Shown: positions 26,011-35,245, counted from the stretch's first letter. The stretch: DNA of 45,816 nt from JBBPYC01 sp038200275 (GCA_038200275.1 JBBPYC010000001.1:1-45816); one strand, 5' to 3'. Notes: a model not told the origin generated them from the sequence alone. A program made the numbers and translations.

Positions 26011-27324
26011 TCAGACCGAGCGCATCGCACTCAGCACCGCGTAAGCGACCTGTGCGCCCATCACGTCGCCGTGGTTGCTGATGAACGCGTCGGCATTCAG
26101 GTTGTACACCTTGCCAGGTGCGAACGCATAAGCGGCACCCACCGCATGCAAGGTGGACACGCCGGCGTCCACTTCGGGGGTGTGCTGCGCGCCGTTGCGA
26201 CCCATGCCGCCGTAGGGATCGTTGCGGTCCCCCATGGCGGATGCCTGCTGGTCTGCGGCAATGGAAGCCAGCGGGTAGGAAATGCCGACCGCCAGATCGT
26301 TCTTGGTGTGGGTGATCAGGATCGGGCCCGACACCCGCGCCTTGCCAAGCACCGCACGGAAGTCGCCATCGTGCGTACCGTCGTATCGAAGCCCGATGCC
26401 ATTGTGCGAATAAGCCGCCTGCAGCAGCGTCATCGAGACGGCCGGCGTTGCATCGGCAAGCGCATTCGCAGCCGCCGTCACAAGCCGTCCGCCGAAGCTA
26501 TGGCCGACCAGATGCAGCCGCACCGCGGGCGCCGATTCCCGAATGCGGCGCAGCACGGGTGCCAGGCCCACGGTGCCGACGGTGCCGGCGCGCTCCTTCA
26601 TCTCGTAGTAGGTTGTGAAGTTGACCAACCGCCGCGCCGCAGCAACGAAGCCGCTCCACAGGTCGCCCAGGCCAGCGGCGCCACCGCTTGAATCGAACGC
26701 TGCGGCGCCACCGTTTGGCCCACGCAGCGGCAAAGGCACCGGGCGCTTCAGCTCCGCAAACAGGGCTTCGGTATCCCGCGTGAAGAACGCGTTTGAGGCG
26801 TCGTCCACGCTCGCTGCGGACGGGTCGAGGATCGCGCGCAGGCGCAACACGAATTCGCGGCGGGCCGCTGTGTCGGTCTCAAGCGCCGGCAGCAACTGCA
26901 GCGCCGCATCGATGTGGGCGGCGCGGATCGGGTCGAGCTCCTGCCCGCCGAGCCGTTCGGGATTGCGCTTCAGCTCTTGCAGCAAATCGATCAGTGCATT
27001 GTGGTTCTCGCCGGTGGCGCTGGCTGCACCGCCGCCAGGGATCAGGTCGGCGTCGGCAAACCGCTTGCTGGGCCAGAAGACGCGCAGCACGCCGATCGTG
27101 CGGCCCTCAAGGCCGGTGACCAGGTTCAAGCCGAGCACCTTGGAGACCATGCCCATGAGTTCGTCGTACTGTTTTTCGGCATCGGCCATGTCGTGGTTCC
27201 AGCCATGTGCCAGCACGATCAGGTCGGTGCATTCGGGCAACGCACCCAGCAGTGCCTGCACCTGCATATCGTCGTACACGGCGCCGTCTTTTGTGAACTC
27301 GACCGGGAACTGCGCAAAGGCCAT
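26011..27324 (-). CDS. Alpha/beta-hydrolase-fold serine hydrolase
   Basis: A 437-residue cytosolic protein. The early strand LIVLAHGWNHDMADAEKQYD provides the oxyanion-type HGW motif, and the nucleophile elbow is GHSFGG with Ser276; later Asp and His (HTKNDLAVG and SNHGD) could complete a triad. No signal peptide is visible. The start at 27324 has an AGGAGAACGAC ribosome-binding site. It follows the subtilase gene by 20 bp in the same direction, so the pair is an operon. The family resembles bacterial serine hydrolases of unknown substrate, often encoded beside proteases or effectors. It is the downstream member. Confidence 0.82.
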   Translation of the reverse strand: MAFAQFPVEFTKDGAVYDDMQVQALLGALPECTDLIVLAHGWNHDMADAEKQYDELMGMVSKVLGLNLVTGLEGRTIGVLRVFWPSKRFADADLIPGGGAASATGENHNALIDLLQELKRNPERLGGQELDPIRAAHIDAALQLLPALETDTAARREFVLRLRAILDPSAASVDDASNAFFTRDTEALFAELKRPVPLPLRGPNGGAAAFDSSGGAAGLGDLWSGFVAAARRLVNFTTYYEMKERAGTVGTVGLAPVLRRIRESAPAVRLHLVGHSFGGRLVTAAANALADATPAVSMTLLQAAYSHNGIGLRYDGTHDGDFRAVLGKARVSGPILITHTKNDLAVGISYPLASIAADQQASAMGDRNDPYGGMGRNGAQHTPEVDAGVSTLHAVGAAYAFAPGKVYNLNADAFISNHGDVMGAQVAYAVLSAMRSV

Positions 27325-27344
27325 GTCGTTCTCCTTTGGGGTTT

Positions 27345-29141
27345 TCAAACCGACTGGATCGCGCGCATCAGGTCCACCATGCCGTGGCCTTCGAAGTAGC
27401 GTTCGCGCCCGAGCGGTGTCGCGCTTTCCAGAAAAATCCGTTTCACCTCTTGTGGCTTGCCGATGAATTCGCGGCGGATCGACAGGAACGCGGCGATCGC
27501 GCCGGACACGTGCGGTGCCGCCATGCTGGTGCCGCTGTCGTCGACGTAGTACACGGTTGTGTCGCTGCTGCCTCCGCCGTTCGTGCCGGCCGCCGCATGC
27601 CGCGCCGCAAGCAGCTTGGCACCGGCTGCACACGACGTGATGCGCTCGCCCGGCGCCACCAGGTCGGGCTTCATGCGGCCGTCGCCGGTCGGGCCTTTCG
27701 ATGAGAAGTACGACACGCCGTACGTGTGCGGCGAATCGCGGTGCGTGGAGCCCACCGTGATGGCCGACGCTGCGTTGCCGGGGTCGTTGATGCTGTTGGA
27801 AAAGCACATCTTTGCCACCCGGGTCGCCGTGCTTGCGCTGCCGTAACCCGTATTGCCGGCGGCCGTCACCACCACCACGCCTTCCTGCACCAGACGGTCC
27901 ACTGCGGTGCACAGCGGGCTTTGGCCACAAGCGAACATCTCGGCATCGAACTCGTAGCCGACACTCAGGTTGACGCCGTGCACGCGCATCAGCTTCGGGT
28001 TGTCGTTGATGCGGTCGCGGATATATTCGAGCGCCTGAATCACGCGGCTTGCGCGCCCCTGCCCTTTCGCGTCGAGCACGCGCAGGCTTACGAGTCGGCA
28101 ACGCGGCGACATGCCGCGGGGGCGGGCCGCCGAGCCTTCGAAGCTGCGTTCGCGAAACGTGCGGACTGCATCCTCCCCCTCGAGGGCCGCCTTGTATTCG
28201 CGTTCGAGCGCACAGACGGTGAGCTTGCCGTTGTCATGCGCGGGAGCCTGGCCTGCAATGATGCCGGCGACGTGCGTGCCGTGGCCGAAGTCGTCGATCA
28301 GCGCGTAGCGGCGATGCTGTTCGAGCAGCTTGTCGCGCTCGGCCGGGTCCATCGCCGGGTCGGCATCCGGATCGGCCAGCGGCGGGTTAATCGGGAGCTC
28401 GATCTCGTCACGCACCTCCACCGGATCGATGAAGCAGCGGTGCAGATCGGCCACCTCAGTGCATTGCAAAAGGTGCCGCTCCCGCTCCCCTTCATCGGCG
28501 CTGCCGAAGTGCAGATGATCGGCCTGCACCCCCGAATCGATGACGGCCCAGGTGATCGCCTCGCCGGCTGCGTCGAATGAGCGCAGTGCCGCATCGGCCT
28601 TGATGGTGGAGGCCGAATGATCGGTGTGCGCGGTCACGGGAAAGTCCGGCCACAGCCGGTAGATCCCGCGGTCGCGCATCGGCAGCGCTTCGTCTGCGGC
28701 CACCAGGCGCCGCCATTCATTGTCGGACAGCAGGCACAAGTAATAGGTCTTGGCGATGCGTATCGGGTTCCGTGGCTCGCGTGAATCGGCCTGCTCGGCC
28801 TTCGGTTCCGTCTGCTTCCTGCCGGCCTCCGCAGGCGCTTCTTTCGCGGGCGGCACGACGTGCTGCTGATGCAATGCAATGAATGCATTGGCCGCGCCGG
28901 GCAACCCGCCGTGATGCTGTACGTTGAGCTCGATCACGTAGGGACCGGGCTCGTCGGGCTGGTCAAGCGCAGGCAGCCGCCACTTCTTGCGATAGTCATC
29001 GTCATCGAGTTCACGTGGCGCCGTGGTGCGTGCAAGGCGGTCTCCAATGCCAGGCGGCGGGATGTCAGTGGGTAGGTTCGTGCTGCTTCGTCTCCTGCTC
29101 TTTTTGGCCGGTGCACGCTTGTTGTTCTTGTCATCTGCCAT
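27345..29141 (-). CDS. S8-family (subtilisin-like) serine protease without signal peptide
   Basis: A 598-residue subtilase. The catalytic triad is complete: Asp202 (AVIDSGVQADH), His287 (GHGTHVAGIIAG) and Ser539 (SGTSMAAPHVSGAIAAF); the oxyanion Asn lies in VVTAAGNTGYG. The first 190 residues are Lys/Arg-rich and then form an uncharacterised domain (YVIELNVQHHGGLPGAANAF), not a typical I9 propeptide. About 85 residues are inserted between Asp and His. No secretion signal is visible, so it probably works in the cytoplasm. ATG 29141 was chosen over an in-frame ATG at 29186. It is the first gene of a two-gene unit with the alpha/beta hydrolase. Confidence 0.9.
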   Translation of the reverse strand: MADDKNNKRAPAKKSRRRSSTNLPTDIPPPGIGDRLARTTAPRELDDDDYRKKWRLPALDQPDEPGPYVIELNVQHHGGLPGAANAFIALHQQHVVPPAKEAPAEAGRKQTEPKAEQADSREPRNPIRIAKTYYLCLLSDNEWRRLVAADEALPMRDRGIYRLWPDFPVTAHTDHSASTIKADAALRSFDAAGEAITWAVIDSGVQADHLHFGSADEGERERHLLQCTEVADLHRCFIDPVEVRDEIELPINPPLADPDADPAMDPAERDKLLEQHRRYALIDDFGHGTHVAGIIAGQAPAHDNGKLTVCALEREYKAALEGEDAVRTFRERSFEGSAARPRGMSPRCRLVSLRVLDAKGQGRASRVIQALEYIRDRINDNPKLMRVHGVNLSVGYEFDAEMFACGQSPLCTAVDRLVQEGVVVVTAAGNTGYGSASTATRVAKMCFSNSINDPGNAASAITVGSTHRDSPHTYGVSYFSSKGPTGDGRMKPDLVAPGERITSCAAGAKLLAARHAAAGTNGGGSSDTTVYYVDDSGTSMAAPHVSGAIAAFLSIRREFIGKPQEVKRIFLESATPLGRERYFEGHGMVDLMRAIQSV

Positions 29142-29380
29142 CGCGGATGCTCCCGAGGTGTGCTGATGGCGATTGAGCCGCAACACGCGCCCTTCGCCCC
29201 TATCGTTGTCTGCTTAGGTTACGCAGATCGTCAGACAATGCAACCGCGCAAATGCGGGACTGGCAGGAGCGCAAAACAGTGCGGTTGCGCAGCGCGCAGG
29301 TGCTGCTTCAATAACCCTCGTTCCCCATGCCTGATGCGTACGCCATACATGCTGGCACGACACCACAGCAACTCCCGCAG

Positions 29381-30508
29381 CTACTGTGCCAAGATGTCAG
29401 CCGAACCGTTCCTGCCGGGCAACCGCACCAATGCAATCCCGGCCAATAGGTGCACCAGTTCACTCTGCCGGTGGCAGCCGGTCTTGTCGAAGATCCGCTC
29501 CAGATAAGAGCGTGCGGTGCTGATCTGTATCCCGCACGCTTGCGCGGCCTGCGCAAGCTTGAAGCCGCCAGCCAACGCGCTCGCCAATCGGCTCTCCGCT
29601 GGCGACAGATCGAACAGCGCGCGCAATGTGTGCGGGTCCGGTGCATGGCCATCGCCCGGCGCGGCGGTGGTGCTGAAAAACAGCAGCAGTGCGCCCGACG
29701 TAAACGGGTCCCGCACAGAGTCGGCGAGCGGCACCAGGTGCGCGACGCATGCCGGCCGCACGCCACGCGCTGGCAGCGCAATTGAGCCGGCCTTGGGGCT
29801 GAGAGTGTTGGCCAGCAGCGCGGCCAGCTTCGCATCGGCAACCGGCTCTTTCAGCACCACCCGCGCGCCGCCGCGCACGTCAAGCAACACGGGTGTCATC
29901 AATGCATTGGTATCGCGTAGCCGGCCGCGCGCATCGAGCAACGCGGCCGGCAGATCGATTGCGGCCAACGCGGCCAGCGCACCGCGGCAGCGCTCGATGC
30001 CCAGGCGACGCGCCAGCAGGGCCGCGCGGTTCAGATCTGGGTGCAATTGGTTCAGTATCGCGACCTCGGCGGCGTTGTGCCGACCGTCGCGCAGGTGCCG
30101 ATCAAAGCCGATACACGCCTTTAAAGTGTCACCCGCCAGTTCCGTCATGCGGGTACCCAGTTGCCAGCCAAGGCCGAGCGGGCGCAGCACCTGGTCTACC
30201 GGATCCTCTGCGCGTTGCTGCAGCGTCAACAGATCGTCTGCACAGTGAAACCCGTCTTTGCGTACCACCGAGTCCGGCCGGTCCGGATTGCGCAGGGTAT
30301 TCACCCCTCCTTCCATGGCCGCGAACTCCAGTGCTGCATCCACGATCCGGTCGGTGGTCTTCCAGCACCGCATGACCGGCCCCTCGAACAGCACCATCGA
30401 GCCGCTCGCTGAGCCTAAAATGCGGCATATCTGTTCCAGGATATCGTCCCAGCGGTCGGGCACGAACGCGGCTTCGTAGAGGTCATTGATCAGTGGGGCA
30501 AGCATCAT
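29381..30508 (-). CDS. LuxR-type HTH regulator with unknown N-terminal sensor domain (copy 1)
   Basis: A 375-residue regulator. The C-terminal HTH (about 305-362: LSPAESRLASALAGGFKLAQ, then ISTARSYLERIFDKTG) is LuxR-type. The N terminus (LINDLYEAAFVPDRWDDILE, GSASGSMVLF) is shared with the regulator at 41102-42223, and both have a PAS-like middle (DLPAALLDARGRLRDTN). It is not a response regulator, having no receiver. Ligand-sensing transcription factor is the best reading; the ligand is unknown. It is divergent from a truncated histidine kinase across 357 bp and marks the left edge of the duplicated signalling region. Confidence 0.85.
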   Translation of the reverse strand: MMLAPLINDLYEAAFVPDRWDDILEQICRILGSASGSMVLFEGPVMRCWKTTDRIVDAALEFAAMEGGVNTLRNPDRPDSVVRKDGFHCADDLLTLQQRAEDPVDQVLRPLGLGWQLGTRMTELAGDTLKACIGFDRHLRDGRHNAAEVAILNQLHPDLNRAALLARRLGIERCRGALAALAAIDLPAALLDARGRLRDTNALMTPVLLDVRGGARVVLKEPVADAKLAALLANTLSPKAGSIALPARGVRPACVAHLVPLADSVRDPFTSGALLLFFSTTAAPGDGHAPDPHTLRALFDLSPAESRLASALAGGFKLAQAAQACGIQISTARSYLERIFDKTGCHRQSELVHLLAGIALVRLPGRNGSADILAQ

Positions 30509-30865
30509 TCTTGTTGCTCCTTGGCCTGGCGCTGCGGGCAGCGTGTTTGCATCTGGCGATGCAGGTGCAGGCGGGTATTGCGGCGCGGATCGACAACGCC
30601 GTTTGCGGTAGATAGCGTCACCGTCCCAACCGGCGCACCAATGCGTTTTTTAAGCCATTCAGGCCTGGGGTGCAAATAATTCCTTCGTTCTCTGCTTTAT
30701 TTTTTATAGCAAAAAGGCATTGCGATGACCCAGCAGCTTGGCGCGGTATCCCTTCGGTTTACCGCAATTTGCCGGTAGCGCGAGTGGCGTGCAGGCCGTG
30801 ATCATCGGGGCAGACCCGCGTCCAGCCAGACCGCAGCCGGGTCCGACACAAAAAGGTAGTTCGTC
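30509..30865. other. 357-bp divergent gap with an AT-rich repeat
   Basis: No gene recognised. It should contain the promoters of the flanking divergent genes. At about 30692-30716 there is CTGCTTTATTTTTTATAGCA, a short AT-rich palindrome-like sequence similar to sequences near 3425, 24680 and 40931. Confidence 0.45.
30692..30716. repeat. AT-rich dispersed repeat
   Basis: The core TGCT-TTATTTTTTA-TAGCA is much more AT-rich than its surroundings and resembles the block at 40931-40955. Short elements of this form are frequent in Comamonadaceae; function unknown. Confidence 0.5.
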
Positions 30866-31657
30866 GTGACTGTCTGCAGTAGCCCCGCAATCGACCGCTT
30901 GCAAAACCTGCAACGCCACTTCGTGCTCAGGGCGGCACGGCGCGAACGCGCGTTGACGGTGAACCTGGCGCGCATTGCGCGACTTGAGCGAGAACGTGCC
31001 GTAGCCGAAGAACGCCAGCGCATCATGCGGGACTTGCACGACGGTCTGGGCTCGCAGCTGCTCATCTCGCTGCTGCGCGTTGAACGCGGCGAGATGGACC
31101 CGCAGCAGGTCGCCGCTGCGCTGCGCGACTGCATTGCCGACATGCGGCTCGCGCTTGATGCGCTTTCCACGCACGACAACGGCGACGTCGGTGCAGCGTT
31201 CGGCGACTTCATGTTTCGCTGGCAGCCGCAGTTGACGGCCATGGGCGTGCAGTCGAGCTGGCGCATTGCGCTGGGTGCTGGCCAGATCGCCTTGCCGCCG
31301 CATGGCGCCTTGCAACTGCTGCGCATCGCGCAGGAAACATTGACCAATGTGGTGAAGCACGCGAAAGCCACGCACGTCGAACTGGAGCTCGCGTTGCGTC
31401 ATGGTCGGCTTGAACTCCATATCGAAGACAACGGTTGCGGACTGCCACCCGAATTGGCAGGGCACCAGCAGCGTGGGCTTGCCAACATCAGGACGCGTGC
31501 CGAGCGGATTGGTGGTCAACTCCAACTGGCCTCACATGCTGCCGGCACACGTGTGAGCCTGTTGCTGCCCTTATGGACAGCCGCCGCCGCTCCGAAAAAG
31601 CGCGATATCGACGCGCGAACGCGTGATATCCGCATCGCTTTTCGCGCCCTGGATTGA
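30866..31657 (+). CDS. NarL-type histidine kinase lacking the membrane sensor (HK0)
   Basis: A 263-residue cytosolic kinase of the HisKA_3/HATPase type. The H-box IMRDLHDGLGSQLL has His58, the N-box is TLTNVVKHAKA, and the G-box is EDNGCGLP. The sequence starts exactly where the cytoplasmic coiled linker begins in the two full-length neighbours (33290-35245 and 36359-38341), so it equals their last 260 residues without the seven-helix sensor. The likely start is GTG 30866; no response regulator is directly adjacent. Its 3' end carries a copy of the shared CGCGAT-type element. It could be an unlinked soluble kinase or a decaying gene. Confidence 0.8.
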   Translation: MTVCSSPAIDRLQNLQRHFVLRAARRERALTVNLARIARLERERAVAEERQRIMRDLHDGLGSQLLISLLRVERGEMDPQQVAAALRDCIADMRLALDALSTHDNGDVGAAFGDFMFRWQPQLTAMGVQSSWRIALGAGQIALPPHGALQLLRIAQETLTNVVKHAKATHVELELALRHGRLELHIEDNGCGLPPELAGHQQRGLANIRTRAERIGGQLQLASHAAGTRVSLLLPLWTAAAAPKKRDIDARTRDIRIAFRALD

Positions 31658-31660
31658 ACG
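31604..31660 (+). promoter_or_regulatory. Shared promoter-like element, copy D
   Basis: An inverted repeat with GATATC at both ends (31604-31609 and 31625-31630) and CGCG inside, then 21 bp to TGGATTGA (31650). It matches the pattern [CG(C/T)GAT]-N21-[TAGATTGG] at four other places. It precedes the small lipoprotein gene at 31779. Confidence 0.6.
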
Positions 31661-31778
31661 TGCCTGCCGGGGACTTTCCGCTTTCCGTCCTCCAGCCGGC
31701 TTGGGTGGTCTCGACACCCCTTGGTTCGTCCGAGTGACCAGGAACTGCACGGAAGGCGATAAGGACAGGTCGTGTTTC

Positions 31779-32063
31779 ATGTGCACCTCACATATCGCGT
31801 GCCTCGCGTGGGTAGAACCAACGGCATTGCGTGCCTTTGCCATTGCATCTTTGGTCACGGCGGTCGCCATCGGCACCGCCGCGTGCTCACCAAAACGGCC
31901 CATCAGCGCCGTTGCTGCAGTTGCAGCACCAATCGCCCCAGCATCCATCGGACCGCTTCCCGCGCGTGCGCCTACGCCGATCGGCGACCCGTCGGTGCCG
32001 TCAGCCGACCATGTGTTCGACAGCAAGATGCGTGACGCATCGGCGCAGCCGGAGACGTTCTGA
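31779..32063 (+). CDS. Small lipoprotein, paralog of the one at 35370
   Basis: A 94-residue protein with a hydrophobic N-terminal segment (LRAFAIASLVTAVAIGTAAC) ending in a lipobox-like Cys, then a Pro/Ala-rich stretch and the C terminus GDPSVPSADHVFDSKMRDAS ending in PETF. The protein at 35370-35639 ends with SDPSLPSAAQVLQGRVFDAA and PTF, so both share the DPS(V/L)PSA...F tail. No known family. The start is uncertain (GTG 31734 is an alternative). It follows the truncated kinase and element D. An outer-membrane or periplasmic role is inferred from the signal only. Confidence 0.6.
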   Translation: MCTSHIACLAWVEPTALRAFAIASLVTAVAIGTAACSPKRPISAVAAVAAPIAPASIGPLPARAPTPIGDPSVPSADHVFDSKMRDASAQPETF

Positions 32064-32067
32064 GTTG

Positions 32068-32199
32068 TCAGGCGTTACGGATGCGCTGTGACGACACGAA
32101 ATCGGGCTTGGCAAGCGCCTGGATCAGCATGATTTGTTGAAGCACCGCCACCAGTTCGCTGCGCCGCTGGCGGCTGATTTCCTCCGAGACGCATTCCGC
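32068..32199 (-). pseudogene. C-terminal remnant of a LuxR-type regulator (possible)
   Basis: The reverse strand reads SEEISRQRRSELVAVLQQIM and ends after LIQALAKPDFVSS. It matches the tail of the two intact LuxR-type regulators here (HRQSELVHLLAGIAL and HRQAELVLLLQSAQ). The HTH itself is not recognisable upstream. The rest of the gap to 32612 (about 410 bp) holds no gene I can name. If correct, each kinase/regulator unit once had its own LuxR gene. Confidence 0.4.
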
Positions 32200-32612
32200 T
32201 TAAGCACGCCCGGTGCTGATGCGGACGCGACATCAGCACCGCTGCTTGTGCTGGCTCGCAGCGGATGGCCCGTGCTGCCAGCGCATCGCACGCGTTCCAT
32301 GGCCAATGCACGCTGCCAACGAGACCCCGCCTGCCAAGTGCTTGCGCAAAGCGCTTGGGCATCTGGGCCACCTTCTCGATCCGTTCGATTGCCGGCGGTT
32401 TGCCTGGCATCAGACGCTTCTCTTGCTGGCGGCGCTGCGTGTCGTGGGCGAACTCGCCCACGAAGGGCGGACAACGTCCCGTGCCGTGAATACGTGATGG
32501 CGCGCATAGCCAAAAGCCGCTACTGTGGCTTCAACGCGACTGCTCAGGCAGCGCTCAACCGGCTGCCTCGCCGCGTACATACACACTCGCACTGCCAACA
32601 GGATCGAGCCAA

Positions 32613-33293
32613 ATGTCCACAAGTGTTCTCGTCGTCGAAGACGAACCCGAGTTTCTACGGCGCTTTTCGGATGCAGTGCTGGCCGACCCGCAGCTTCGGC
32701 TGATTGGCGCGGTGGGGACTGGCCACGCAGGCATCGCACTGCTCGATTCGGAAGCGCCGGATGCGATGCTGGTCGACCTGGGGCTGCCCGACATCAGCGG
32801 CGTCGAGGTGATCCGTCACGCCACCCGCACGAAGCCCAACTGCGACATCCTGGTCGTCACGATGTTCGGCGACGACGAGCACGTGACGGCGGCGATCGAA
32901 GCCGGTGCGACCGGTTACCTGCTTAAGGACGCGTCCGAACAGCGCATTGCGGCTGGCATCCACGAACTGCGCGCGGGTGGCTCGCCGATCAGCCCGAGCA
33001 TTGCGCGGCGCGTGCTGTCACGCTTTCGGGTCGGCCTGTCGGCCAATAGCGAGGCGCCAGTCGCCACGCCGAGCCGACCGATGCCACTGACGCCGAACGA
33101 CTCGCCACTAACGGCACGCGAAACCGAAATCCTGCGCATGACGGCGAAAGGTTTCGGATTCGACACGATTGGCGAGCTGCTGCAGATTTCGCCGCACACG
33201 GTGGTCGCGCATGTGAAGAAGATCTACCGAAAGCTGGCTGTGCATTCGCGCGGCGAGGCGGTCTACGAAGCGAGCCAAATGGGGTTGTTGTGA
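32613..33293 (+). CDS. NarL/FixJ-family response regulator (RR1), intact
   Basis: A 226-residue regulator. The receiver has the acidic pair in VLVVEDEPEF, phospho-acceptor Asp55 (MLVDLGLPDISG), the conserved Thr in VVTMFGDD and Lys in YLLKDA, so all phosphorylation residues are present. The C-terminal LuxR-type HTH is at about 165-222 (LTARETEILRMTAKGFGFDT, SPHTVVAHVKKIYRKL). Its stop overlaps the GTG start of the kinase HK1 by four bases, so the two form a translationally coupled two-component system. It is the best candidate to bind the shared promoter-like elements. Confidence 0.93.
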   Translation: MSTSVLVVEDEPEFLRRFSDAVLADPQLRLIGAVGTGHAGIALLDSEAPDAMLVDLGLPDISGVEVIRHATRTKPNCDILVVTMFGDDEHVTAAIEAGATGYLLKDASEQRIAAGIHELRAGGSPISPSIARRVLSRFRVGLSANSEAPVATPSRPMPLTPNDSPLTARETEILRMTAKGFGFDTIGELLQISPHTVVAHVKKIYRKLAVHSRGEAVYEASQMGLL

Positions 33294-35245
33294 ACGGTGC
33301 CGGTCGGCAGCGCACGCGCGCGCTGCCGGCATTGATGCTGACAATGTTGCTGCTGGTCGGCTTGCCCGGCTGCACAGCCAGCGACGACAACCGGTTGGAG
33401 CTGACCGATGTCAGCGTGGTGATCGGCGCGAGTGCGGCCAGCCCGCCACCGCCGGATGCGCCATGGCGACAGGTGACCCTGCCCGACGACGCGGGGCGCT
33501 CGCGACCCGCACAGTCACGCGAGCCGGCCTGGTACCGGATCGGTTTCGAGCGGCAGCCGCCGGTGCGCGACCGTGACGCGCCCTGGGGCGTCTACCTGGC
33601 CTACCTTTATCACGGCGGGAGCGTCTGGCTAAACGGCGTGTTGTTGGCCGACTTGCCCGTGAGCGGCGAGCAGGTCCATGTGCTTTCCCATCGGCCGCAG
33701 CTGGTCTCGATGCCAGCCGCGCTGCTGCACGCAGGCCACAACGACGTCGCGATCTTCACGGCGCATCCCAGCCCGCTGCCGATGCAGTTTCCTGGGGTGC
33801 GAATCGGGCCCGTCACTGCGTTGCAGCCATTGCTCGATCAGCGCCTGTTCTGGGCGCGCACGGTGCCGCAGTTGACGGTGTTTGGCTCGGTACTCGTTGC
33901 GGGCTCCATGCTGCTGATCTGGTGGCGCCGGCGCGCCGAAGTGCTGTATGGCCTGTTTGGCATCGCGGAGGCGCTCTGGGGCATTCGCTCGCTCACGTTT
34001 TTGATCGATGCGTTGCCGGTGGCGCAGTGGAACTGGTGGCGCGTGCTGTTTCAGTGCGCAACGGGTGGCTTCGTAATTGCGATGGCGCTGTTTTCTTTGC
34101 GGCTTGCACGGCTCGATCGCCCCTGGGTCGAGCGCGCGTTGCTCGGCTATGGGGTGCTCGGACCGCTGTGTTTCGCACTCGGGGGTTTTGCGGCGGACAC
34201 GGCGATCGGGCGCTGGTGGATCGGCGGGATGATGGCGGTTGGCGTCGTGATCATCCTCGTGACGTTGCCGGCGCTCGGGCGACAGAAGAAACTGCTGCCG
34301 ACGACCTTGCGGATTTTGATGATGGTCACGGTGCTGCTCGGCATCCACGACTATCTGCTGACTTGGCAGCCCGAGCTGCTCGCGCGCGTGCTGCCCGAAT
34401 GGACCGGGCAGCGAATCTTCCTGCTGCACATCGGCACCAGCGCAATGCTGCTGGCGATGGGCGGCCTGTTGACCGCGCGCTTCATCAAGTCGCTGGTCGC
34501 GCTCGATGACCTGAACCGCACGCTGGAAGCGCGCGTGGCGGACCGTGAGCGCACGCTGGTTGAAAACTTCGCACAACTTGCTGCGCTGCAACGGCAAAAG
34601 GCCGCCGCCGACGAACGCCAGTTGATCATGCGGGACTTGCACGACGGATTGGGCTCGCAGCTGTTTACGTCGCTCTCAAGAGTCGAGCGCGGGGACATGG
34701 ACAGCGGCCAGATCGCCGCTGCACTGCGCGCCTGCATTGCCGACATGCGGCTGGCGCTCGATGCGCTGGCGTTCGAACAAAACGACATTGGCGCCGCGTT
34801 CGGCAACTTGATGTTTCGCTGGCAGCCGCAACTTGCGTCGGCCGGGATCGAGTCCCGCTGGAACGTCGATCTGCCGAACCACGCGACGGCGCTTGCACCG
34901 CACGCGGCATTGCAGGTGCTCAGGATCGCGCAGGAGGCGCTGACCAACGTGCTCAAGCATGCGCGGGCAAATCATGTGGTGGTGCAGTTGCGGGAAACCG
35001 ACGCCGCGCTGGAGTTGCGGATTGAGGACGATGGCTGCGGACTACCGGCTTTCGAATCGCCGCAGCAAGGACGCGGCCGCTGCAACATGCGCACGCGCGC
35101 GCAGCGGATCGGCGGCACGATCGACTGGCAGTCGGCCGACAGCAGTAGTGGCGGCGGCACCCGCGTCGTGCTGGTGCTGCCGCTCGCAGGCGCGAGCCGA
35201 GCCGCGGCACCGCACCCGCAGCCCGTTGCCGCCGACATCACATGA
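33290..35245 (+). CDS. Membrane sensor histidine kinase (HK1), partner of RR1
   Basis: A 651-residue kinase. The N-terminal signal ends with LLVGLPGC, a lipobox-like site. An extracytoplasmic beta-sandwich (about 40-180; WGVYLAYLYHGGSVWLNGVL) resembling galactose-binding or 7TMR-DISM extracellular domains follows, then about seven transmembrane helices (190-400), a coiled linker, and HisKA_3 with His451 (IMRDLHDGLGSQLF). The HATPase has EALTNVLKHARA and EDDGCGLP. The periplasmic domain suggests sensing of a small extracellular ligand, perhaps a carbohydrate; this is inference from the fold. It is coupled to RR1. Confidence 0.9.
   Translation: MNGAGRQRTRALPALMLTMLLLVGLPGCTASDDNRLELTDVSVVIGASAASPPPPDAPWRQVTLPDDAGRSRPAQSREPAWYRIGFERQPPVRDRDAPWGVYLAYLYHGGSVWLNGVLLADLPVSGEQVHVLSHRPQLVSMPAALLHAGHNDVAIFTAHPSPLPMQFPGVRIGPVTALQPLLDQRLFWARTVPQLTVFGSVLVAGSMLLIWWRRRAEVLYGLFGIAEALWGIRSLTFLIDALPVAQWNWWRVLFQCATGGFVIAMALFSLRLARLDRPWVERALLGYGVLGPLCFALGGFAADTAIGRWWIGGMMAVGVVIILVTLPALGRQKKLLPTTLRILMMVTVLLGIHDYLLTWQPELLARVLPEWTGQRIFLLHIGTSAMLLAMGGLLTARFIKSLVALDDLNRTLEARVADRERTLVENFAQLAALQRQKAAADERQLIMRDLHDGLGSQLFTSLSRVERGDMDSGQIAAALRACIADMRLALDALAFEQNDIGAAFGNLMFRWQPQLASAGIESRWNVDLPNHATALAPHAALQVLRIAQEALTNVLKHARANHVVVQLRETDAALELRIEDDGCGLPAFESPQQGRGRCNMRTRAQRIGGTIDWQSADSSSGGGTRVVLVLPLAGASRAAAPHPQPVAADIT

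Noticed and set aside
27345..28101. Upstream extension of the alpha/beta hydrolase into the subtilase gene
   Set aside because: The extension reads as Arg-rich nonsense and overlaps the real protease; ATG 27324 has a good ribosome-binding site.
32480..32540. A possible extra element before RR1 (TACGTGATG ... TACTGTGG)
   Set aside because: Spacing fits but only five of eight bases of the right block agree; chance match is likely.
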